This document shows positions 14,066 to 20,342 of a stretch of 35,594 nt of DNA, one piece after another (the stretch's first letter is position 1; each line of letters opens with the position of its first letter). The DNA is from a virus. The notes under the pieces were generated by a model. The model was not told the origin of the DNA. It worked only from the letters and a program-made list of their open reading frames with translations, and searched no databases. The position numbers were made by a program, and so were the translations under genes. The stretch lies in IMG/VR virus record IMGVR_UViG_3300024262_000117, positions 1 through 35,594 of that record; one strand, given 5' to 3'.

Positions 14066-14404
14066 ATGAGTGACGACGCAAGCTGGAACTTCCCAGAACA
14101 CTCCAATTGGTGCGACGAGTGCGATGAAGATACGTTCCACGCCACGTGCCCCGATTGCCGTGATAAGCAAGAGGCAGATGCAGTGGCCAAGCGCACGCGC
14201 GAGATCAGGGACGCGATCGTCAGAGAAAGCGATCGGGTCTTCAAGACGGGAGACACGGTGAAGCAAGACCAAAACAACTTCTACACCGGCGCTCTCTGGG
14301 GGATCCGCCTCTGCCTGGACTACTTCAACGACGGCGCGAAGTTCGAAGTAAAGGAGGTTATAACTGCTTATGAAAATCCAACAAAATCAAAAGAAATCGG
14401 TTAA
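14066..14404 (+). CDS. zinc-ribbon protein in GC-rich segment, C-terminus replaced
   Basis: AGGAGGATAAAAG precedes the ATG. The protein begins MSDDASWNFPEHSNWC and has CDEC and CPDC pairs, a short zinc ribbon, then a helical charged region and NNFYTGALWGIRLCLDYF. GC content is about 60-65% over 14161-14220 and 14281-14340 by direct count, versus 27% in a typical phage stretch such as 7381-7440, indicating foreign origin. The GC-rich sequence ends at 14352, exactly where a 60-bp block repeated at 15395 begins. The last 17 or so residues are therefore encoded by the repeat and probably are not native to this protein. Function unknown. Confidence 0.6.
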   Translation: MSDDASWNFPEHSNWCDECDEDTFHATCPDCRDKQEADAVAKRTREIRDAIVRESDRVFKTGDTVKQDQNNFYTGALWGIRLCLDYFNDGAKFEVKEVITAYENPTKSKEIG

Positions 14405-14412
14405 AATCACTT
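14353..14412 (+). repeat. 60-bp direct repeat heading methyltransferase module A
   Basis: Identical to 15395-15454, starting GGAGGTTATAACTGCTTATG. It contains a strong ribosome-binding site and the start of a short leader ORF. It marks the left edge of module A and a sharp drop in GC content. Confidence 0.92.
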
Positions 14413-14420
14413 ACTTTTAG
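14370..14420 (+). CDS. possible leader peptide, 16 aa (module A)
   Basis: An ATG 11 bases after AAGGAGGT opens MKIQQNQKKSVKITYF. It ends just before the -10 element at 14433. The same start exists at 15412 in module B, where the frame runs 28 residues. Conservation of the ribosome-binding site in both copies hints at real translation, but the overlap with the 14066 gene leaves it uncertain. Confidence 0.3.
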   Translation: MKIQQNQKKSVKITYF

Positions 14421-14438
14421 CCAAAAATGTAGTATAAT
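14411..14438 (+). promoter_or_regulatory. candidate promoter of module A
   Basis: TTACTT (14411-14416), a 16-base spacer and TATAAT (14433-14438). The -35 is a weak match. It sits 14 bases before the small ORF of the methyltransferase module and has a counterpart at 15453. Confidence 0.5.
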
Positions 14439-14451
14439 ATAGGAGTAAAAG

Positions 14452-14610
14452 ATGAAAGTAATCAAAGTTACAACAGAGTATTACGAAACAGAGGACGAGA
14501 AGGTTTACTTCTTCGAGCCTTTGGAGAAAGAAATATCCGTTGAGGATATGCAGAAGATTGTTAATGTAAACGAGAAATTAGTTAAGGAGTTGAAAGATGC
14601 TAAAGATTGA
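14452..14610 (+). CDS. small acidic protein, 52 aa, upstream partner of methyltransferase A
   Basis: TAGGAGTAAAAG precedes the ATG. The product, beginning MKVIKVTTEYYETEDEKVYF, has a beta-type start and a charged helix (EISVEDMQKIVNVNEKLVKE). Its end overlaps the start of methyltransferase A by 14 bases. A second copy before methyltransferase B carries a nonsense codon. No family was recognised. It may regulate or stabilise the methyltransferase, or be a simple translational lead-in. Confidence 0.65.
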   Translation: MKVIKVTTEYYETEDEKVYFFEPLEKEISVEDMQKIVNVNEKLVKELKDAKD

Positions 14611-15316
14611 ACTGATACAGGGCGATTGCTTGGAGAAGATGAGGGATATTCCCGATGGGAGTATAGATATGGTTTTAACAGACCCACCGTATGGAACGAC
14701 TCAATGCAAGTGGGATAGTGTTATTCCGTTTGAGCCGATGTGGGAGCAGTTGAAGCGGGTTATTAAGCCTAATGGGGCTATTGTGTTGACATCGCAATCC
14801 CTTTTTACCGCTAAAGTAATGACAACATCTCCTTACTTCCGCTATTGCTTGATTTGGGAGAAGACTAAGGCAGGCGGGTTTTTGAACGCAAACAGAATGC
14901 CGTTGCAGGCTCATGAGGACATAACCGTTCACTATAAAAAACTCCCAACCTACAACCCGCAAAAAGAAAATGGAAAGCCTTATGTTAAAAAGGCTGTGAC
15001 AAACGGTGATGGCGGGAATTATGGGAAGTTTGATCGGGTGGGCACAACGAACGAAAACAAAGGTGAAAGGTTTCCAAGAAGTGTCATAAAAATATCGAAC
15101 GATAATCACGGAAGCCTTCACAACACCCAAAAACCCGTAGCCCTAATGGAATACCTAATCAAAACATACACAAATGAAGGCGAAACCGTACTAGATTTTA
15201 CAATGGGAAGTGGAACGACTGGAGTCGCCTGCAAAAACCTGAACCGAAACTTCATTGGCATAGAACTTGACTCTGAATATTTCAAAATTGCGGAGAAGCG
15301 AATAAAAGAAATGTAG
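14597..15316 (+). CDS. DNA methyltransferase A, beta-class (N6-adenine or N4-cytosine)
   Basis: The 239-residue enzyme has the catalytic TDPPYGT (Asp29-Tyr32) near the N-terminus and the S-adenosylmethionine site DFTMGSGTTGVA near the C-terminus. This IV-before-I order defines the beta class. The central part (about 65-165) should hold the target-recognition region. Ends are nearly identical to methyltransferase B at 15643, while the centre is unrelated. No restriction nuclease is adjacent, so it probably protects phage DNA or alters its methylation. The ATG overlaps the small acidic protein gene. Confidence 0.88.
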   Translation: MLKIELIQGDCLEKMRDIPDGSIDMVLTDPPYGTTQCKWDSVIPFEPMWEQLKRVIKPNGAIVLTSQSLFTAKVMTTSPYFRYCLIWEKTKAGGFLNANRMPLQAHEDITVHYKKLPTYNPQKENGKPYVKKAVTNGDGGNYGKFDRVGTTNENKGERFPRSVIKISNDNHGSLHNTQKPVALMEYLIKTYTNEGETVLDFTMGSGTTGVACKNLNRNFIGIELDSEYFKIAEKRIKEM

Positions 15317-15333
15317 GATTTGCAACATAATGC

Positions 15334-15362
15334 TTGACTCGGGTCTAACTCTGTGATATAAT
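15334..15362 (+). promoter_or_regulatory. sigma70-type promoter ahead of module B
   Basis: TTGACT (15334-15339), a 17-base spacer and TATAAT (15357-15362). It lies in the 75-base gap between methyltransferase A and the repeated block of module B. No equivalent precedes module A, where the GC-rich segment begins instead. Confidence 0.75.
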
Positions 15363-15394
15363 CCAATTTAGAAAGAACGGTGGGTTTTACTTAC

Positions 15395-15454
15395 GGAGGT
15401 TATAACTGCTTATGAAAATCCAACAAAATCAAAAGAAATCGGTTAAAATCACTT
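15395..15454 (+). repeat. 60-bp direct repeat heading methyltransferase module B
   Basis: Identical to 14353-14412. Similarity continues, with substitutions, through the small ORF and the first third of the methyltransferase gene. Confidence 0.92.
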
Positions 15455-15498
15455 GCTTTTTAACCAGAAATGTAGTATATTTAAGGAGTGAAATATGA
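15412..15498 (+). CDS. possible leader peptide, 28 aa (module B)
   Basis: The frame starts MKIQQNQKKSVKIT as in module A and runs on to a TGA at 15496-15498 that overlaps the ATG of the degenerate small ORF. GGAGGT lies 11 bases upstream. Real translation is unproven. Confidence 0.3.
   Translation: MKIQQNQKKSVKITCFLTRNVVYLRSEI
15453..15481 (+). promoter_or_regulatory. candidate promoter of module B
   Basis: TTGCTT (15453-15458), a 17-base spacer and TATATT (15476-15481), at the position matching the module A promoter. The -10 element is weaker than in module A. Confidence 0.4.
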
Positions 15499-15656
15499 AA
15501 GTCATAAAGGTAACGAAATAGTATTTTCAGACAGAGGACGAGAAGGTTTATTTCTTCGAGCCTTTGGAAAAAGAAATATCCGTTGAGGATATGCAGAAGA
15601 TTGTGGACGCAAACGAAAAATTAGTTAAGGAGATGAAAGACAATGCCAAAGATTGA
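15495..15656 (+). pseudogene. small ORF copy with nonsense codon (module B)
   Basis: This is the second copy of the 52-aa gene. After MKVIKVTK a TAG replaces the GAG of copy A, and the frame then continues intact (YFQTEDEKVYFFEPLEKEIS) to a TGA at 15654-15656. The rest is well conserved, so the mutation seems recent, or the gene survives by restarting. Its loss shows that the small protein of module A is either sufficient or dispensable. Confidence 0.75.
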
Positions 15657-16395
15657 ACTGATACAGGGCGATTGCCTTGAACTAATGAAAGACATATCTG
15701 ATAAAAGTATTGATGCTATTATTACAGACCCACCCTACGGAACTACAGCGTGTAAATGGGATTCAGTAATACCTTTCGAACCTATGTGGGAACAATTAAA
15801 GCGTGTGATTAAACCTAATGGTGCGATTGTTTTATTTGGATCAGAACCATTTAGTAGTGCTTTAAGAATGTCAAATATTAAAAATTATAAATATGATTGG
15901 GTTTGGGAAAAAACAAATCCTGCAAATATAGCAATGGCAAAAAGAATGCCTTTAAAATATCACGAAATAATAAGCGTTTTTTATAATACTCAGCCAACAT
16001 ACAATAGGCAAATGATACCACGAGATGCATTAGGCCAAAAGAGATTAGAGAATAAAAATAATCCAATTAGGTTTAGCGGTTCAGACATACAAGGAAATAA
16101 AACCAAAAAGAAAAATTATGATATAAATAGATATGCCGTAAAGGTTAAAAATCCCAGCAGCGTGTTAAAAATAAAAGTAGAACGAGGCAAACTACACCCA
16201 ACCCAAAAGCCCGTTGCCCTAATGGAATACCTAATCCAGACATACACCAACGAAGGAGAAACGGTGCTTGACTTCACAATGGGAAGCGGAACAACGGGTG
16301 TTGCTTGTAAGAAACTTAACCGCAATTTCATAGGAATAGAATTTGACTCTGAATATTTCAAAATTGCAGAGAAGCGAATAAATGAAAATCTATAA
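15643..16395 (+). CDS. DNA methyltransferase B, beta-class, with different central region
   Basis: The 250-residue enzyme has TDPPYGT (Asp29-Tyr32) and DFTMGSGTTGVA, as in methyltransferase A. The first 60 or so residues and the last 75 are nearly the same as in A. Residues about 68-175 differ strongly (NYKYDWVWEKTNPANIAMAK, RDALGQKRLENK) and should recognise a different DNA target. The reaction is methyl transfer from S-adenosylmethionine to adenine N6 or cytosine N4; I cannot tell which. Its stop codon lies within the upstream copy of a 16-bp repeat that flanks the downstream homing endonuclease. Confidence 0.88.
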   Translation: MPKIELIQGDCLELMKDISDKSIDAIITDPPYGTTACKWDSVIPFEPMWEQLKRVIKPNGAIVLFGSEPFSSALRMSNIKNYKYDWVWEKTNPANIAMAKRMPLKYHEIISVFYNTQPTYNRQMIPRDALGQKRLENKNNPIRFSGSDIQGNKTKKKNYDINRYAVKVKNPSSVLKIKVERGKLHPTQKPVALMEYLIQTYTNEGETVLDFTMGSGTTGVACKKLNRNFIGIEFDSEYFKIAEKRINENL

Positions 16396-16420
16396 AATCA
16401 CAGGTGATTGTAGTGGCTAA
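16382..16420 (+). pseudogene. 5' fragment of the MerR-like gene, now a 12-codon leader
   Basis: The frame reads MKIYKITGDCSG and stops. The portion IYKIT is shared with the MerR-like protein at 16996 (RIYKITEASKYLG). The DNA ATCTATAAAATCACAG occurs here (16388-16403) and again at 17008-17023. Its TAA (16418-16420) overlaps the beginning of the endonuclease gene. I read it as the original start of the MerR-like gene, cut off by insertion of the endonuclease gene. Confidence 0.6.
16388..16403 (+). repeat. 16-bp direct repeat, upstream of homing endonuclease
   Basis: ATCTATAAAATCACAG, identical to 17008-17023. The two copies bracket the NUMOD3 endonuclease gene and correspond to the first codons of the MerR-like gene. 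Confidence 0.85.
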
Positions 16421-17003
16421 AACAATATCAGAAGCACAAAGAAAAAAGATAAGCGAATCTATGAAAGGTCGCAAACTATCAGAAGAACATAAGGCAAAAC
16501 TTCGTGAATCTATGAAGGGTGTGAATACTTGGACAAAAGGTAGTAAAGCAAGTGAAGAAACAAAAGCAAAGTTAAGCAAAATACGCAAGGGCAAAAAACG
16601 TAAGCCATTCTCTGATGAGACAAGAGAAAAAATGAGACAAGCTAAACTTCAAAACCCAACTAACTATTGGAAAGACAAGAAAAGACCACCGCACACAGAG
16701 GAAACAAAAGCAAAAATGAGAGAAGCCGCTTTTGAATATGCAAAGAAGGTGTGTGATATTATTTGTCCAAGAATAGGCAGAAATGAGAAGTCCATTTTAG
16801 ATGCGGTTGAGATTGAAATGGGAGTTGAGATTTTAAGGCAATATAAATGTCTTGGGTATTTTATAGATGGGTATATTCCAGAAATGAAAATTGCAATAGA
16901 AGTTGACGAAAAACCCAAAATATCACAAAAAGATATTGAACGGGAGTCTATTCTTACTGAAAAACTTGGTTGCAGATTTATCAGGATTAAAGACTATGAC
17001 TAA
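16413..17003 (+). CDS. homing endonuclease: NUMOD3 repeats plus Vsr/DUF559-like nuclease domain
   Basis: I prefer the GTG at 16413 (AGGTGATT upstream) over the GTG at 16404. The N-terminal 110 residues carry several NUMOD3-type DNA-binding repeats (SEAQRKKISESMKG, SEEHKAKLRESMKG, SEETKAKLSKIRKG, TEETKAKMREA). The C-terminal domain has RNEKSILDAVE, YKCLGYFIDGYIPEMKIAIE and VDEKPKISQKDIERE, ending LGCRFIRIKD. This resembles the Vsr-related EDxHD homing nucleases, of which I-Bth0305I is the described example. The gene sits between 16-bp repeats in the 5' end of the MerR-like gene. Its last codons overlap the new start of that gene. Freestanding homing function is inferred from family and position. 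Confidence 0.75.
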   Translation: MAKTISEAQRKKISESMKGRKLSEEHKAKLRESMKGVNTWTKGSKASEETKAKLSKIRKGKKRKPFSDETREKMRQAKLQNPTNYWKDKKRPPHTEETKAKMREAAFEYAKKVCDIICPRIGRNEKSILDAVEIEMGVEILRQYKCLGYFIDGYIPEMKIAIEVDEKPKISQKDIERESILTEKLGCRFIRIKDYD

Positions 17004-17208
17004 TCGCATCTATAAAATCACAGAAGCAAGCAAATATCTTGGAGTGTCAATCAACACTCTCAAGACGCTTGCCAATAACGGAAAGATAAAATCTTTCAAG
17101 ACCACTGGTAAACATAGGCGTTTCCGTCAAGATGATTTAGATGCTTACATGGGAGTTGAGAAAGAGAAGCAAGAAAAGTTGACGATTATATATGATATGC
17201 AACAATGA
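16996..17208 (+). CDS. MerR/excisionase-type HTH protein, probable truncated IS607 TnpA
   Basis: The ATG at 16996 overlaps the end of the endonuclease gene. The 70-residue product has a MerR-like helix-turn-helix (ITEASKYLGVSINTLKTLAN, then GKIKSFKTTGKHRRFRQDDL). The following KLTIIYDMQQ and stop match the linker and first strand (tIIYARVS) of IS607-family serine recombinases up to IIY, after which the sequence diverges and ends. I therefore read it as the DNA-binding head of an IS607 TnpA whose catalytic domain was deleted. It might still work as a small regulator. A stand-alone excisionase-family protein is the alternative. Confidence 0.6.
   Translation: MTNRIYKITEASKYLGVSINTLKTLANNGKIKSFKTTGKHRRFRQDDLDAYMGVEKEKQEKLTIIYDMQQ
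17008..17023 (+). repeat. 16-bp direct repeat, inside MerR-like gene
   Basis: ATCTATAAAATCACAG, identical to 16388-16403. Here it encodes IYKIT of the rebuilt MerR-like protein. Confidence 0.85.
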
Positions 17209-17223
17209 AATTTGGAGTTTATA

Positions 17224-17679
17224 ATGCCTAATTATTATATGGAGTGTGAGTGTGGAAATTACATAGTATTAACTCGTTCAATGAAAGATGGTCCGCCCAG
17301 AGGTATGGAGTGCGAATGCTGCGGAGACAAGATGTACCAAGACCTTACAGGGCAGGGGATTGTATTCAAAGGCTGGTGGCCCGGCGAAGAAGTTAGAAAA
17401 GAAAACAGTGGAGACAATGGACGTGCTAGAGAGATGAATGATGAAAATCTTCATAGTATGAAAAGAAAACAAGAAGCTGTTGATGAAACTATGGAGGCTC
17501 GCAGACAGGGTAGAAAGAAGTCTGCTGAATTTAAAAAGAATAATCCTGAAACATGGAAAACTGCTGAAAAAGCTCTAACTCAAGGTATAAAGCCAAAGAA
17601 AGCAGATTATGCTCAAATTAAAAAAGACATGATAAAGAATGCTAAAAAGAAACTTAAATCAAATGACAAAGACGTTTGA
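17224..17679 (+). CDS. FmdB-like zinc-ribbon protein, 151 aa
   Basis: TTTGGAG precedes the ATG at 17224. The N-terminus MPNYYMECECGNYIVLTRSM followed by CECCGDKM forms an FmdB-type zinc ribbon with two Cys pairs. The rest is a long, highly basic helical tail (Lys/Glu rich, likely coiled coil) suited to nucleic-acid binding. The role is unknown. It restarts the AT-rich core genome after the island. Its end overlaps the next gene by 17 bases. Confidence 0.65.
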   Translation: MPNYYMECECGNYIVLTRSMKDGPPRGMECECCGDKMYQDLTGQGIVFKGWWPGEEVRKENSGDNGRAREMNDENLHSMKRKQEAVDETMEARRQGRKKSAEFKKNNPETWKTAEKALTQGIKPKKADYAQIKKDMIKNAKKKLKSNDKDV

Positions 17680-17917
17680 TGAAGAATGCTCCATATGTGG
17701 AGCCAGAACTATGGTTGACTGGGCTGCAATTGGACTAAGAGCAGGAGATGAGCCAACCTCTATGTATCAAGAAGAAAAAAGTATTCTTTGTACAAATTGT
17801 TGTAAAAATAAAAATTTCCATCACGATTCGTGCTATACTTGTAGTGAGTATCAGATATGTTTCAATTCGTTCGATAGTGTATTTAAAGATTTCATTGCTA
17901 AATTGAAAGGCATATAA
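17663..17917 (+). CDS. small Cys-rich zinc-binding protein, 84 aa
   Basis: The ATG at 17663 lies within the end of the preceding gene. The product has CSIC, CTNC, then CYTC with further Cys and His (NFHHDSC), enough ligands for two zinc sites. It has no signal or membrane segment. No family was recognised. The stop overlaps the next ATG. Confidence 0.55.
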   Translation: MTKTFDEECSICGARTMVDWAAIGLRAGDEPTSMYQEEKSILCTNCCKNKNFHHDSCYTCSEYQICFNSFDSVFKDFIAKLKGI

Positions 17918-18120
17918 TGAATAACAAAAAAACATGGGTTCTCTATGGAGTTGGAGAAGGCAAGGTTGAACTATATACCGACCTTAAGGTTGCTGAAAAG
18001 ATCATAGCTGAAAAGCATGGTATAACTAATAAAGTAGAAAAGGGGCCGGGTGTATGGCAGTTTGGGGCTAGTCTAATTCTTAAAAGACAAGAGCTATTTG
18101 GCTCCAACGGACTGGGCTAA
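17917..18120 (+). CDS. hypothetical protein, 67 aa
   Basis: The ATG overlaps the preceding stop and its own stop overlaps the PurA start by one base. The protein is a small alpha/beta type (TWVLYGVGEGKVELYTDLKV, AEKIIAEKHG) without Cys. No family was recognised. Its coupling to purA suggests co-expression only. Confidence 0.55.
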   Translation: MNNKKTWVLYGVGEGKVELYTDLKVAEKIIAEKHGITNKVEKGPGVWQFGASLILKRQELFGSNGLG

Positions 18121-19367
18121 TGAAACAAAAAGTAACTTGCTTAGTCGGCCTACAGTACGGAGATGAAGGTAAAGGCTCCATAAGTCAATATCTAGCAGGT
18201 AGTTATGATGTTTTCGTCAGATATCAAGGCGGCGGAAACGCTGGTCATACTATCTATAAAGACGGTCATAAGATTGTCACTCATTTCCTTCCAGTTGGAA
18301 TCATAGAAGAAGGTGGCACGGTCATTCTAGGCAATGGTATGGTTATAAATCCCTCGGGTCTAATCAATGAGATTAAAGAAGTCGCCGACGCACTAGGGGA
18401 GACGTTCATAAGTGTATCAGAAAGAGTTTTTATATCAAATAAGGCTCACGTCATAACCAAAGAGCTAGTTAAAAAAGATGCCAAGCGCGAGAAGACACAA
18501 AAGATAGGTACAACAAAAACTGGTGTTGGTCCAGCGTATGAATCTAAGTTTAATAGAACCGGCATCACAGTAGACGACATACTGTCTTCTCCTGACTACG
18601 AAGAATTTCAAAGGAAATTAGGTAGCCAAGTTGTAAGTACAGAGATAATGCTAAATCAAGCATATGTCGATGGTAAAAATATATTTTTTGAAGGTGCCCA
18701 AGGTACCATGTTAGACATAGACTTTGGACAATATCCGTTTGTAACTTCCTCAAATTGCCTACCTTCTGCCATTGGACACGGTGCCGGGTTTAGTCCAAGA
18801 AAAATAACCAACAATATAGGAGTTATAAAACCTTACTCTACAAGAGTTGGAGCTGGTCCCTTTCCCACAGAAATGAGAGCGGAGGAGGACGAACTATTTA
18901 GATCTAAAGGAGTGGAGTTTGGTGCTACTACTGGTCGTCCTAGAAAGTGTGGATGGCTAGATATACCCTCTCTTAGATATGCTATTCAAATTGCTGACAT
19001 TGACGAATTAGCCATTTCAAAGCTGGACATAATTGAGGGCATTGGAACTATACCTGTTTGTGTTGGATATAAAATAGACGACTTTGAACTAGATGGGGTG
19101 TCTGACTTCCCAAGTAAACTGGAGTGGTCAAAGGTCAAACCCATTTATGAAAATTGGCCTATTAATAGGTTTGTAGAATTATTACAGGATCACGCTGGAA
19201 TTCCTGTAAAGATAACTAGCTATGGACCAAACATAGAAGACAAGATATTTATGGATAAATATTCTACGCAAACTATTGAAATTCTGAGATCTATGAGAAA
19301 ATTTGGAAAAGCAATGCAAGAGAGTCTAATTAAGCCGAAACAAACTACATCGAAGGGAACAGGGTAA
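18120..19367 (+). CDS. purA: adenylosuccinate synthetase (PurA family)
   Basis: The 415-residue protein covers the full PurA fold. Visible motifs are the P-loop-like GDEGKG with catalytic Asp15, GGNAGHT with His43, KIGTTKTGVGPAYE, FEGAQGTMLDID, PYSTRVGAGPFPTE and ATTGRPRKCGWLD. PurA joins IMP and aspartate with GTP to make adenylosuccinate. In the phage paralogue PurZ, which acts on dGMP for 2-aminoadenine DNA, the catalytic Asp is reported replaced by Ser; here Asp is kept and the length is PurA-like. So a PurA role is favoured. A short polar tail (KPKQTTSKGTG) is extra. A MazG-like gene follows 0.7 kb downstream. Confidence 0.88.
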   Translation: MKQKVTCLVGLQYGDEGKGSISQYLAGSYDVFVRYQGGGNAGHTIYKDGHKIVTHFLPVGIIEEGGTVILGNGMVINPSGLINEIKEVADALGETFISVSERVFISNKAHVITKELVKKDAKREKTQKIGTTKTGVGPAYESKFNRTGITVDDILSSPDYEEFQRKLGSQVVSTEIMLNQAYVDGKNIFFEGAQGTMLDIDFGQYPFVTSSNCLPSAIGHGAGFSPRKITNNIGVIKPYSTRVGAGPFPTEMRAEEDELFRSKGVEFGATTGRPRKCGWLDIPSLRYAIQIADIDELAISKLDIIEGIGTIPVCVGYKIDDFELDGVSDFPSKLEWSKVKPIYENWPINRFVELLQDHAGIPVKITSYGPNIEDKIFMDKYSTQTIEILRSMRKFGKAMQESLIKPKQTTSKGTG

Positions 19368-19666
19368 TGCCTAGAAAACCTAATTTTGGAACAGAACACG
19401 ACGATGAAATCGAAAGACTTTATATCAAAGAAAAACTCTCAATGAGTGCCATAGCTAAGAAGCTTGGTATGCAAACTATGACTGTGAAAAGAAAGCTACT
19501 AAAGAGAGGAGTTGAGATTCGCGGAATAAGCACAGCGATGACACTCCATCATCTTAGAAACAGAAGATATGAAACTCCACGAAACACAATGGGTAAAGTA
19601 ACTGGGGACATTCAGAATGATGATGTGTTCTGTGATAACTCTGAGGACGATGATTGGCTGGACTAA
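19367..19666 (+). CDS. small HTH DNA-binding protein, 99 aa
   Basis: The ATG overlaps the PurA stop by one base. A helix-turn-helix is clear near residues 20-50: YIKEKLSMSAIAKKLGMQTM then TVKRKLLKRGVEIRG, as in sigma region 4 or resolvase-type HTH. The tail is acidic (NSEDDDWLD). It is likely a phage transcription regulator. Family not assigned. Confidence 0.6.
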   Translation: MPRKPNFGTEHDDEIERLYIKEKLSMSAIAKKLGMQTMTVKRKLLKRGVEIRGISTAMTLHHLRNRRYETPRNTMGKVTGDIQNDDVFCDNSEDDDWLD

Positions 19667-19667
19667 T

Positions 19668-20108
19668 ATGGATCATGACGACGTTGAAAAAAAGTACTTC
19701 GGTCAATTCACTAGAGCTTGTAAAAAAGCTGGAGCTAAGAAATCCAAGAAGGACTCCGAGGGTATTCCCACTTTATTCTCTGGTTCAAAGAAAAAGCCTT
19801 GGTATTGTCAACCCTGGGGTCTAAACAAAGCAGCTCTAACTGTGTTTGATGCAAGTTTAGCTAAAGAAGGAGACACTCTACACGGCAAAACTCTCAGTGC
19901 TATAGTAAAGAAGTTTAAAAAGTATATCCCTCAAGAGGGTGTAGATTATATAGTGGGCGATAGTGAAGGTACAATAGTATTTCCTCTTGAAAACTTAAGT
20001 AAGGTTGTACGGCATTTTAGTCTCAAAACTAGAAATGCAAGCCCAGCCCAGCTAGCATGGAGAGAGAAGTTTAGTCAACAAATGAAAGACAAGAGTAAAA
20101 ATGGATAA
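19668..20108 (+). CDS. hypothetical protein, 146 aa
   Basis: I choose the ATG at 19668, directly after the preceding stop. The protein is basic in the first third (KKAGAKKSKKDSEG) and has a compact C-terminal region (TLSAIVKKFKKYIPQEGVDY). There is no signal, Cys motif or known domain. Its end overlaps the MazG-like gene by eight bases. Confidence 0.55.
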   Translation: MDHDDVEKKYFGQFTRACKKAGAKKSKKDSEGIPTLFSGSKKKPWYCQPWGLNKAALTVFDASLAKEGDTLHGKTLSAIVKKFKKYIPQEGVDYIVGDSEGTIVFPLENLSKVVRHFSLKTRNASPAQLAWREKFSQQMKDKSKNG

Positions 20109-20334
20109 TATTTTTGACCAAGTAAAAGAAGAACGTATTCGTCAAGATAAGCTATGGGGAATTCAGTCACACGACATAGAGAAGTGGGCAATAATATTAG
20201 GAGAGGAGTATGGTGAATTTTGCAAAGATATTGTTGATGGGCGGATTGAGCACGCTAGAGAAGAGTTGGTTCAGGTGGCAGCAGTTGCCGTTGCCGCTCT
20301 TCAGTCTATGGATAGAGTTAATCCCTGGATCTAA
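20101..20334 (+). CDS. MazG-like nucleotide pyrophosphohydrolase, short form
   Basis: The 77-residue protein matches the short phage MazG-like type: ERIRQDKLWGIQSHDIEKWA, then LGEEYGEFCKDI with the EExxE metal motif and a second helix REELVQVAAVAVAALQSM. Family members hydrolyse NTPs or dNTPs to monophosphates. MazZ of Z-genome phages is a MazG relative acting on dGTP, but nothing here proves that specificity. It sits in the same run of genes as PurA. Confidence 0.7.
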   Translation: MDNIFDQVKEERIRQDKLWGIQSHDIEKWAIILGEEYGEFCKDIVDGRIEHAREELVQVAAVAVAALQSMDRVNPWI

Positions 20335-20342
20335 GGAGACTA

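Noticed and set aside
14675-15130. Long minus-strand open frame opposite methyltransferase A
   Set aside because: It mirrors a well-supported gene, has no ribosome-binding site and no recognisable domain; all supported genes are on the + strand.
18120-19367. PurZ and a 2-aminoadenine genome
   Set aside because: The catalytic position is Asp in GDEGKG and the length is that of PurA; no DatZ or DpoZ is in the window. Kept only as a low-weight finding.
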